From Luidia sarsii (taxonomy: Eukaryota > Echinodermata > Asteroidea > Paxillosida > Luidiidae): DNA of 64,000 nucleotides. Positions 46,728 through 58,800 of the stretch are shown piece by piece; the stretch's first letter is position 1, and every line of letters starts with the position of its first letter. Under the pieces are notes generated by a model, which saw only the letters and a list, made by a program, of their open reading frames with translations, ran no database searches and had not been told where the DNA came from. The position numbers and the translations under genes are program-made. The DNA lies in the NCBI GenBank assembly GCA_949987565.1, contig OX465110.1:3675678-3739677 (forward strand), read 5' to 3'.

Positions 46728-46952
46728 CAATATAGGAAAGGTTTGCTGTGACACCATGTATAACGTCTCATAAAGGAAGAGGTGTAGTTCTGAAAAGAAC
46801 CTGAGTGGTAACTCGACGTTTCGACCAGTATACTCTGATGACAACCAGAGCATACTGGTCGAAACGTCGAGTTACCACTCAGGTTCTTTTCAGAACCACA
46901 CCTCTTCTTTAAGATACCTTATACATGGTGTCACCGCAAACCTTTCCTAAAT
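46728..46952. mobile_element. Family B inverted-repeat element with hammerhead-like core
   Basis: GGTTTGCTGTGACACCATG at the left and its inverse CATGGTGTCACCGCAAACC at the right enclose two inverted arms (GTGTAGTTCTGAAAAGAACC...CTCGACGTTTCGACCAGTAT and inverse). Plus strand: CTGATGA at 46835-46841, stem ACCAG/CTGGT (46844-46848 with 46855-46859), CGAAAC at 46860-46865, then GTC. These match the core boxes of hammerhead ribozymes, which established work places in Penelope-like element termini. Cleavage and helix I pairing are not shown. Confidence 0.65.
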
Positions 46953-46984
46953 TTAAATGAAGTTCATGACACGTGCATGCCATA

Positions 46985-47223
46985 GGCCGTTTTCCAAATG
47001 ATGGCTTAGGCTCGGGCTGAACCTGAAAATCCTGAAAAACCTTAAAATCCACATTGTGGTTTGTTTCCGAATTCAAAGGTTTGTTGGCTTGATCGGGGTA
47101 TTCCCCGAGAAACTGGGGCCAAACACTTGTTTTTAGATTCCCTGTAATATCTGTAAACGAGTAAGATAAATAATTACGACTGAGGCCCAAGCCCGAGCCT
47201 AAGCCTTCGTTTCGTGAACGGCC
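46985..47223 (+). mobile_element. MITE family M3, copy b
   Basis: GGCCGTTTTCCAAATGATGG with TTAGGCTCGGGC at the left; GCCCGAGCCTAAGCC and TTTCGTGAACGGCC at the right. The interior has TTTGTTTCCGAATTC and AAAGGTTTGTTGGCTTG as in copies a and c. It ends about 17 nt from the stop codon of the CAP gene. Confidence 0.85.
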
Positions 47224-47239
47224 GTATAAACGAAGCCAC

Positions 47240-50200
47240 TCACTTCACGAAGAAGAAGAGGGCGCCACCAAGGGCTCCGCCCAGCACCGCGACCGAGCCC
47301 AGGACGATGCCGGCGATAGCGCCGCCCGAGAAGGAGGCCGGTGGATCGGGAGCGGGCGGCGACGGCCGAGCGGGGGTGGCGGGGGCCGGCGTCGCGTCGG
47401 ACGGCGTCGTCGCCGCCCCGGCGCCGGCGGGATCCGAGGTTGGCTCCACCTCGCCCGCCTCCACCGTGGCCACGGTCAGCACGATGCCCTGGTCGGCCAG
47501 GCCCTGGGTCATGTTGGCCGTGCTCTCCTGGATGACCTGGAGGAGGATGCTCTGGTCGACATAGAGCCCCCCTGCATGCAGAGAAGCGAATCAATATTTA
47601 TGCACGGATCATAAATTGTAAGCACTCAATTTCACCTGATGTACAAACTATAAACATTTTGTTGTCTCATACCAATGACGGCCTGACGTTTCGATCCTAG
47701 CAGGACCTTTTGCCTTTGAGAGAGGTCCTGCTAGGATCGAAACGTCAGGCCCTCTAACTGTTGAGATTTACGTATTGCAGGTCATTTTAGTCAGTGAGCA
47801 GTTTGCAACAGTTTTTGTATTAACTTCATACTCTTAAATACTAATGATTAAAATGTCTGCTGACTGGCGCCCCAGCCAGGCAAAGACAAGTTGACTATCA
47901 TTTTGGGAAGGCCGCCATACAAAAATTAATAATAAGGGCTGGATAGCTCAGTTTGTATAAGAGCGCTGGTAGGCTAAACCAAAAGTCCAGTCAGAGTTTT
48001 AGTTGCCATTTTTCAAGATTTTTTTCCGCTATTCGTTTGGGTATAATGAACAAGAAGAAGAATAGGGCCCAATGAGACATTGTCTTGATGACGTTGTTGA
48101 CAATTAACATGCTTGTCGGTTTTTCGAAGTATCAACTGTGAGCATGTGTGTGCATCGTGGATCTACAGTGTTTGCTGTTAGCGGGCTCTTCGGTAAAGGA
48201 GGCGACAAATGGGACCCGGCACAGCATAATGAGGAATAACCCCCACTTTTGAGATGTTGAGATTTTCTAATGATGTGAAAGAGTGTACCATTAGCTTTCA
48301 AATGATATCAACATTTCCTCCAATACACTTTCCGAAAATACCCCCCAAAAATAAACAATTATTGGTTTTTAATCGAATTGAGAAGTTACTTTGACTTAAG
48401 GCGTTGTTTACTCGAAAAGTGTTTTGGTGGGATATTCCTCATGTCGCTGTGCCGGGTCACAAATAATATTACGCACCCGTATCCATAGGGATGGCAACGT
48501 CCCGACGTCTACGAGCCGGCGCCGTCCCGCCTTCCGCGCAAAGCTCCGCCCCCTCCAGGCCCGTGACCAGGAACATGACTGTGAAGGCGCCCTCAGCGTC
48601 GACCTCGGGCTCCGGGTAGCCGTCAGCCACCTGGACGTGGGACTCGTTCGCGTAGGGCAACGTCTCCGATCTGAGCCGTCGCATTATACAGCAGAGGAGA
48701 CGACAGGTGATAATGTGTAGCGCCCCCTGTTGGCATCGATCGGCATGCCTCGCGTGCAAAACGGGAAGGACCTTTTGGGCGTCGACCCGGTACCGACGCT
48801 AAATACCTTTACTTTGATAACACTTTTCATGGTGGAAATACTAAGTGGAAGGTTTGCGGTGACACCATGCAGCACTTCTCTCTCGACAAGGATGTGTGGC
48901 TCAACGTTTCGTGTAGTGCGTACGTACTCTGTCCGTCGTCAAGTTTACATTCAGTAAGGGTGAATTTACCTTAACTTAAGTTTCAATTCTAACTAATCCA
49001 CAACAAGAAAAGCCACTCAGCCTCGATTAGTGTACATAATGTACACAATATTCGATGGCCTATTAAATATGAATAATAATGAAAATGATTGAAATAGGTA
49101 AATCGCGTCACCATAGGCACCGGATGAAATGAACGAATTACAGATGACCCCTTGTATCTCTTCTCGACCTCGCCCCCAGCCCCCCTCCCCTCCGGAGGTA
49201 AACTTACCCATTTTTGGGCCCCCTGTTGGGACAGCACAGTTCGAAGTTGTCGTTGCAGTACGACGTCAGGGCTTCGGCAATGATCGTTTTCAGCGTTGGC
49301 GCTATGACGTCCCACTAAGAGTCACGCACGGGAGAGACCGGCAGCTGATTTCACCACACCCATCGTTACAACTCACGACCAGTCGCAAGACAATAAGCAA
49401 TGCACATAAACCGTATACGGCCAATTCACAACTTACGATCTGATGATCAAATTGTAAGTTTAGTTACGATGCATCGGCGATGCGGCGATATCGGTGATAC
49501 GGCGCCCTCGACGTTGAATTCCGCGTACCTAATTGTGACCCGGCATAGCGATATGAGGAATATCCCACCAAAACACTTTTCGAGTAAACAACGCCTAAAG
49601 TCAAAGTATCTTCTCAATTCGATTAAAAATCAATTGTTTATTTTTGGGGGTATTTTCGGAAAGTTAATGTATTGGAGGAAATTTTGATATCATTTGAAAG
49701 CTAATGGTACACTCTTTCACATCATTAGAAAATCTCAAAATCTCAAAAGTGGGGGTTATTCTTTATTATGATGTGCCGGGTCACAATTATAGACCATGTA
49801 ATTCTCATGGTGAAAAGGTCACCTTACACTTCCGGGCACCTCCGCGCCGCCTGCTATAGGAGATTATCGCGTGCCCAATTTTGAATGCATTATTACATAA
49901 TGAAGAAAGCCTCTTTCCAACTAAAAACCCAGGTTTACGGATTAAGTATATTAAAAATATAGCAATGAGCAAAAAAACCTACAACAAATGAGAATACGGC
50001 AGAGAAAACAAACAAATATAACCTGACCTTCATCTTCCGGTTGTAAGTACAGTATTGCGAATACGGCCCGACTGTGGTACGCGACGTGAGCATTACTACT
50101 TCAGTGCTTGTATCGCGCCGAAGTTGGTGTGGTTCGCATTCGGGCCAGAAAAGCGCCTTGTACTGTACTGTACATGTGGATACCGTACACTAAACAAAAT

Positions 50201-53200
50201 CGCGCGACTTCGTTAGCCAGTACACGTAGGTACATGTATTTACAAGCCTAAGGTATTAAGTTCGTTCGTCTGGGAACACGACTATCACCTCTTGTTGGAT
50301 AGGTTCTACGGTTTCAAACGTGAAAACGGAAATTTAATTAAACTATTTTTGTCTGTAAAACATGCAAAATCTCGTACTTTACACATTGTATTTTAATATT
50401 TTATTCATATAAGACAATTCTAATTGTTTAAACTGCTTCAATCGGCGCGATACAAAATATTTTAACAAAAACGTTCAACGCTCCACGCTTTACCTCCTAT
50501 CCGAGGAGCCCGGAAGTCAGGAATCTCGCAGTAACACGTACATTCTCGAGGCCAACTTACACGGTCTATTACAAAATGATACGATAGCGAGTGTCGCAGA
50601 AATAATTAGTATGGATCCACTTACCAAATTGATATCTGCGACCAGAGTTACAACCACGCCAGATGCAGCTTGCTCGCGATTATCTGTCGAGAGCAAACAT
50701 GCTATTATTATTATATAAGATTAATGTTAATACATGGATCTATGAGGGATCACATCTTTTTCTGGTCACACGTTGCCAGTCATGGGGACTAGCTGTAAGA
50801 AATCTCGTGGGTCAGTGAACCATTTTCGGGAGAACCCCCCGGCTTTAACTGCGCTCCCTGCATGTGAGAAGTGTACCCGAATGTCTCGTGAGTTATAGTC
50901 TCGTGAGTTAAAGCGTACGCACAACCATTACGATACAACTGATGTTTACACAGTGCGCAGCCATTGTGAGCCGGTCCAGCATGACGTCACGTGAACGAGG
51001 TCTATACCATTCAAATCCGTGTGACCAGGCGTCAAAATAATGCTTTGCCAACCTTGCCAACCAAAACTTCACAATTTCTTGTTTCACGATAAGTAAAGAA
51101 GAGTGGAATAGGCTACTAGTCAAAAGCATTTTGACATCACATCGCAGCGCAGTGTGTAATCCTGCTTACACAAGGTAGACATGTCCTGCTAAGCAGATTT
51201 TCACGCTTAAAGCGGCTCTGCGGACGAGTGAAAAAAAATAAGTCTGGTCCCGCTGCCGCTAAATGGGACCTGGCACCGGCGCAGCCGTTGGGCGAACACG
51301 GGAACCGGACCCGAGATGGAAACCGCCGGCGGGATGCGTAATTTTTTTTTTTTTTATACCGCAGCCACAGGTTTTTTGTTGTAACATGGTAAATTTGGCC
51401 TTGAAAAGAGACTACAACTGCGTTGTTTGTAAGCCGGGAGGGAGGCCGGTCGAAATAAACGAAATTTTCGTGAAAACACAATTATTTACAAGACATCTAT
51501 CATTTTCACTTCCAACAACAAACTATCAACAACAAACAAAACACATGTTGCCCCTCTACAAGAAGTCCCGACTGGCCGGTAACGTAACGCACGTTTCATG
51601 TAGTCTCCTTTGAAGCCGCGAATTTGCCCTGCTACAGCGAAATACCATTGGCTGCGGTGTAAAAAAAAAAAAAAATTACGCCGGCGGGACTACTTACGCT
51701 GGCAGAGCGGGCCCTGGTACTGGTCCGTGCATCTGCAGCGGCAGGTATCGCTGTCGAAGGAGCCGGCGTTCCGGCAGGCGAGTTGGGGGCAGGCTGTGGG
51801 CGTCGCAGCTGGCGATGTGCCCGGTCCTTGCGTGGTACCCGGCCCCGCAGTGACGTCCGATTCTGACCATGCAGCACAGATTGGGGGCCTACAGTTAGTA
51901 TCAGGTCAACCCGATTAGGGCCGTTTTCGAAATGAAGACTTCGGCTCGGACTCGGGCTTCGTCTCCGTCTGACAAAAACCAGGTCGTGGTTTGTTTCCGA
52001 ATTTGAAGGTTTGTTGGCTTGATAGGTACAGGTATTCCCCACGAAACTGGAGCCAAACGCTTGTTTTTTATGCCTATGATATTATAGCGAGTAAGATAAA
52101 ATAATACCGTATAATAATTATGACCGAGGTCTAAGCTGAGCCTAAACCGTAATTTCGAAAACGGCTTATGAGTCAGATCGAGGCTAAGCTTATGGCTTAG
52201 ATCGAGGAGGCGTGCCGGAATGAGATTGGTCAGTACATGCACACGTGATTGACAGATTAGTCGTTGATTGGTTGATTCGGAGCGAGAAAGGGGATGAATT
52301 TGCTTGGTAGCATGGCATTCGCAGTGGGTGATCAAAGAGACGACAGAGGGCGGCAAACACGCTAGTATTTTTTCCCCTTTCCCTCAGTGTCGCTGGTACC
52401 CACGTTCGCACTGTGCTCCCTGGCAGGCGGTGGTCTGGGCGGTTGGAGGAGCCTCGGTGGCCGGGGCGGACGAATGCGAAGGCACGATGGATGCCGAGTC
52501 CGCGGTGATCGTGGTGGTCGGTCCCGTGATGGGTGCTGTGAGATGGGCCGAAGAAGTGCCGATCACATATGTGACCCGGCACATCATAATAAAGAATAAC
52601 CCACACTTTTGAGATTTTGAGATTTTCTAATGATGTGAAAGAGTGTACCATTAGCTTTCAAATGATATCAAAATTTCTTCCAATACATTAACTTTCCGAA
52701 AATACCCAAAAAAATAAACAATTGATTTTTAATCGAATTGAGAAGATACTTTGACTTTAGGCGTTGTTTACTCGAAAAGTGTTTTGGTGGGATATTCCTC
52801 ATGTTGCTGTGCCGGGTCACATATTATAGGTGGTGTATTTTATTAGGTGGTGTATTGAGGTGGTGTATCGACTCGACGTTCGAACCAAGGCAGGTTGCTC
52901 CACGGCTCCTACATACATACACCCCATTGCTTCAAAGTTACGTCACGTGCGCATGCGCGTCACGGTAGTTCTTAAGGCGCGTTCAATCCACCACAGACAT
53001 GTCTGTGGACTCTGCGCACACAGACGTCTCTATAAAAGACAGACGATAATATAGGTTCCCCGAATCACACTCATCGGTTCCGACACTGTGAACATCCAAA
53101 ACAGCTTCATGAAAGTTGAACTTGCATTTCATGCTAAGCTTCAAATTGATATTAAGTATTTTGGGCTAAGAACTTCCTGGTATTGACTTACCGCAAGCAA

Positions 53201-55865
53201 TACAACTCTCTACTTATGGTGTTTTACGATTAGAACCAGACTCAATCAACGTTCCTAGAAATATTCATGGCTTACCATTGCATTGGAAATCCGGTTCCTG
53301 TACGGCTGTGCAGATTTGGGCACGGAACAGATGGAGAGAATAAAATTGCATGACATCATAATTATGATTGTATACATGTACATGTATAGGTATGCAAAAA
53401 TGTTGCAAACTACTAAAAAGAATTGAAATGAGCGAAAATCGAATATCAAAAATTAGGAAGGCATTTGACTTCGAAACGTCATGACGTCATGACGCGCCAT
53501 GGCCTCCTAGTTTTGGAGAAACCGTAACTAAGGGGTTGTATTCGTCCCTCTGCGCTACGATCTCATCATTCGGTTTCCCAAGGGCGAGCAATGAAACAAT
53601 CCGGCATTATTGAAAATCAAAAGGAGTAATATACCGACGAGTATTATTATTTTTCATTCGTTGTTCGACAGAATGGCTGGTAACCTTACGATTACAGAGT
53701 CCGCATGTGGCCGGGCAGTTGGACAGCATGTAGTCGTGGTGTTCGCCACCCGCGCACCAGTCTAGCGGGTACCCGTTGCTGCAGTACTCGTTGTAGTCTT
53801 CGCAGACGACTGCAGAACAGTATAGGAGCGCACGAATTAGGCGGTGCTCAGTTTGCCGACAAAACAACAAGAATCCGCCGCACGACCTCGACCATCTCGG
53901 TGGTTATAAGACCACCTGGGCTGTATTTCTTTCATCCGGCAATCGGGCAAACCACCGAGCACGCAGTGCTCATTAAGTCCAACAGTGCAAACTCATCGGA
54001 TTACATTCTCCTCGACGCAAACATACTTCTATAAAACTACAGCCAATGCTTTATGGCGAAGGTGTGGAAAGGGCTAACGCAAGAGCGAACTTACCGACCG
54101 CCTAAGTCAAGTCAGGTTGACCGAAAGCCAGCCCATGCAGACTTAGGACTATGCCCTGACCCTCCCGCCCAAAACAGCCCGGTCGAGGCTCCAGCTCGAC
54201 ACACCCGGTACCCGTCCCGTCCCGACCGAACCCAACCCACCCAGTCCAGTCCAGCCAAACCCGACGCAACGCGGCGGGCAAGATTTTAGTTTAATACCCC
54301 TCACTGTAAGAGTCTGGAAAAAAATCCTAAACCCAAATTAGATCACCAATCGTAATGTGGACAACATCCACGGTACATGGCACAACCACTAGGACTTACA
54401 GATCTCCACAAAATCATGATTTTATGGGCCAACGTGTGACGCGTATGAATAGCAATAGTGTAGCTCATGTTTCGTACAGAGCAACGTACTGACAATCGTC
54501 TAGTTGACACAATCGTGTGTCACAAAAGCATGACTTTGGGGAAACTGTAAGTCCATTTGCTTTTTTCGGCGAGTGGTTGTGCCAGACCGTGGATATTGTC
54601 TACATTACAATTGGTGGTCTAATGTGGAGTTTAGAAATATTGTCCATGATCCTTTTACGGTGAAGGTATTGGACTGAAACCTCTCCGCGACTCGACCTCA
54701 GCCCACCGGCCCCAAACCCAAAGCAGCCCTAATGGGCTGCAATGGACCTTTCCCATGAAATATGCAAATAAGAGCTGGCGCATGCGCTTTACTAAATTGG
54801 TGGGCAAACGAGTGCGCGTTGCGTGCAGGTTTCGAAATACGCGCGCAGGAGACGCTGAATAGCCGATGACCGCACGCCAAACTGTTAGTGAGAAGGAACG
54901 CGCGCACGCCCGTGGAAAACTATGATTGGTTGGCAGCCCGCTTGCCCACCAATTTAGTTAAGCGCATGCGCTAGGTCTAATTTGCATATTTCATGGGAAA
55001 AGGTCCATTCACGAATACTCACTGGAGCAGTCGCTGGCCCCGAATCCACCGGGACACAGGCAGGAACACGAGGCGGTGTTCAGCACTCCGCAGTTCTCGC
55101 AAATCTGGGCGCACACTGACACAACCAAAACAAATACGATGATGATAGTTATGGGCTGATCAGATCCTGATGAGCCTCGCAGAGGAAAGAAAAAACGATC
55201 CAGGCGGAAAGCACGGGAGCATGTCGAGCACACCCTTCGACCACCCTTCGAGACTGCCACTCACAAATTGGATTGATAAGCCACAGCCGATGCTGTGGCA
55301 GCCACAGAAGATCTTCACATATGTGACCCGGCACAGCATAATGAGGAATAACCCCACTTTTGAGATTTTGAGGTTTTCTAATGATGTGAAAGAGTATAGC
55401 AGTATACGATTAGCCTTTAAATAATATCAAAATATAAAATTTCCGAAAATAAAAAAAAAGGAAAATTGATTTGTAATCGAATTGTGAGAAAACTTTAACT
55501 TCAGGCGTTGTTTACTCAAAAAGTGTTTTGGTGGGATATTCCTCATGTCGTTGTGCCGGGTCACATATCACGGATTGTGTCAATTTCTAGAGCACATTAC
55601 CCCCATGGTCAACACCGGCCGACGGAGGCTCATATTATCATAAAATTCTCTGGCACCGAACAAAAATAATGTGCAGTCGATCGAAGGGCCCCATCACAAC
55701 GCATTCGGACTCTGCAGGAATCGTGCAGTCGGCACTAAGATTTAAACCAAACAAAATGTCGTTCGAATACTCGGCATTCGACTCGATTCCCGGCCTCGAA
55801 AGAGTCTTGTCCGTGCATTCCTGATGGAGTATTAGCTCCCGAAAGATGCTCCAATGTAGTTAGAA

Positions 55866-55896
<31 letters not shown>

Positions 55897-58800
55897 GCAA
55901 GGGGAATGCAGTAAGAATGCAGTTATAGAACATTCGGACTGCAATGTGGAATGTTGGCGACGGCACAATGTCACCAATCTCTTTTGAAAAGGAGCGTGGC
56001 TCTGAAAAGCGCCGGTAACTCTCTGAATTAGACATGCGCTTGGAATTCCGGCTCAGTGCACGTGTTGCAATGGGGCCCATTGATTGACCCTTTTCCAAAC
56101 CCTGCTTAGGCTTCGGCTCCGGATTCGTCTCAGTTATCCAAATGCTGAAATACAAGTTGGAGATCTTTGTTGAAGTTGAAGCTTTGGATTCCTTTTCAAA
56201 ACTCAGTAAAACATAACAAAATGATGCGAAAGGCTTCCTGTTTTCATGCCTTGTACTTGAAATGGATGAACGAACCAGAGACAAAGCCGGAGCCTGAGCC
56301 TAAGCCGGGCAATGGAAAAGGGCCATAGGCTAGTTACAAGCTTTGCTTTTGAATGGGTGCCTCTGCAGCATAGCATTCATGTTTATTTACAGTTATCATT
56401 TAATGTGCCAGAATTTCCCTACTAAGTGTGCCAATTATTCATTACCTCTGATGTACATTCTGTGATGCGTGCATACATTATTGTAGGTTGACGCTGTTGA
56501 AAGTAATAAACCTAAACCTAAACCGAGTTCCAGGAATGTGAAAAGAATGTGCTCTCTGACGTCATTCCGGATAACTCCACATCTATAGGCCATTCTTGAG
56601 CCCGAAACGAGGCTACGGGCGCTAAATTTCCAAGATGTCGGTAACTTCAAGGGACCTTACCGTTGTTCCTAAGATAACGTTCTGTTTTGTTGAAGAGTAT
56701 TCATGTCAAGATAAGATCAAAAAGCAGCGGGAAACAACAATTAATCTTGGAAATCTAGCGGCCAATAGCCTCGCTTTCAGTTCGATGCATACCATTTGCA
56801 TAAATATTAAGAAATGCTTATAGGTTGTCCTCTTTCAATCGCTTAAAATGAATTGTTCCTTGATGGACAGCCGAGACGGGTGATAATGGTGCTTGCTTAC
56901 CGCATTCCTCTTGGTGTTCCGAGCACGGTCCTGCGTGGGAATAAGAGGTTACAGAATCAGTTATAGAGAACAGGTACACGGACGAGGACTGTAGATTCGG
57001 GCCAAAGAATAGGCTCGGCTCTTTTGCGCTAATCTACGACTTCGAGATAATTCATTTCTTTGACCATTTGTGACCCGGCACAGCGACATGAGGAATATCC
57101 CACCAAAACAATTTTTGAGTAAACAACGCCTGAAGTTAAAGTATCTCCACAATTCGATTACAAATCAATTTTTTTTCTTTTTTCTTTTCGGAAATTTCAA
57201 GTATTAGAGGATATAATATTTTGATATCATTTAAAAGCTAATGGTATACTTTTTCACATCATTAGAAAACCTCAAAATCTCAAAAGTGGGATTATTCCTC
57301 ATTATGCTGTGCCGGGTCACATTTTTCGGATGTTACAAAAGGCTATTCAAACGATGCATTGCGCTCTGCGCCAATCTTAAGGCCGAGGTTTGGCACCGAT
57401 TTCGCGGTTTGGAAATCTCTTCGCGTCCGACATGTTTTCTATTGAACTGCTTTTGTACACAGCTTCATCTGTTACTGCGCCAAGCTGAAATTGAGGGGCT
57501 GCTGAAAAGTTGCGACTTTTCGACTCGCATATATAGACACGTCGAGCAGGGCAAACCCTCATTGAACCGCATACAGACCTTTGTCCGTAATGTCGGAGGC
57601 TTGTAATCTGCGCTTACATGCACTTCCACGCAGACCACTTTGATAAGCAGTCCGTCCGTGTGGGAATAAAGCAAGGGTAGCATTGCTTCCCTGAATGTTG
57701 CTCAAAGTCACGGCGTGGCGACGGGAAAAAAGGTCATTGCGGGAACACGGCTTTAGACACGCTAGACTGATCCAGTGAAACCGATTATGCGGCACGTGCA
57801 AGATATTGCTCTCGAAAAGCAAAAATAGTTGGTCATAGTCACGATCGATTGGTCAGTTGGTAGGCCGCTTGGTTTGTTGGTTGGTCAGTCGGTTGGTCGG
57901 CCGGTGGGTCGGCCAGTGGGTCTGCCCGTCGGTCGGTTTGTGGGTCTGTCCGTTTAGGTGTCCAACTGAACTCAGGGACCAATTTCATATAGCTGCTTTA
58001 TAAGCACAAAAAGCCGTAATTCATAGGATCTAGTAGACTCGCCAGCCCAAACTTAACTACGGTTTCATGCAGAGTAAAAGAATAGTGGGACGCAAGTCAA
58101 AAGCAACTGACATCACATCATGGCGTAGTCTTGGGCCAAGACGTTAGTGAGAGCCAGCAAAGTTGGCCAAAGTATTATGTCGCAAGAGGGCGCGCTATTA
58201 CAAATTATTCGAGAACGCACTCCGTCTCAATGCACTATCGATCACTGACGTCTTGGCCCGAGGCTGATCACGGCGTGGCTTGTAATCCTGTTCACGCGCG
58301 GGGAAAACTTTCCCTGCTTACAGCAGTTTTTTCACGCTTATAAGCGGCTCTGTGAAATTGGGCCCATGCAGGGGACGACGTACTGCACTGGTTGTCATAG
58401 CACTCCCCACTGCCCGTGTCGCACTTCGTGCATGGGATGCCGGAAATATACGGCTTCTCCCCGATGACATTACCGCTGCAACGAAAGCGAGAGGTGAGAA
58501 AACAGGTCAGCGCACTTCCCGTATAAAGACACCTCTCATCGAAATCGCAGATCACCGATACACCGAGACAGTGGAAGGTTTGCGGTGACACCAAAAATTA
58601 ATATTAGCACTCCCTTTTCGAGAAAGGAGTGTGGCTCTGAAAAGAGTCGATGACTCAACGTTTCGGGTGGTGCGTACTCTGACCGTCGCCAGGAGACGAA
58701 CAAAACATTTCCCGCAAACGAAAGAACAACGAATTTTTATACAACGAATGTCCCTTTAGGGGCTCCGTATGGTTGCACCTAGCGTGGGGGTAAAGGGAGG

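Larger units (their letters stand above)
44230..46984. other. Spacer between the convergent P450 and CAP genes
   Basis: Holds a family A Penelope terminus with UTR, a family B hairpin, and AT-rich DNA. Plus-strand AATAAA words occur at about 44464 and 44774 and could serve the P450 gene, though the first lies in a repeat. No exon is recognised. Confidence 0.5.
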
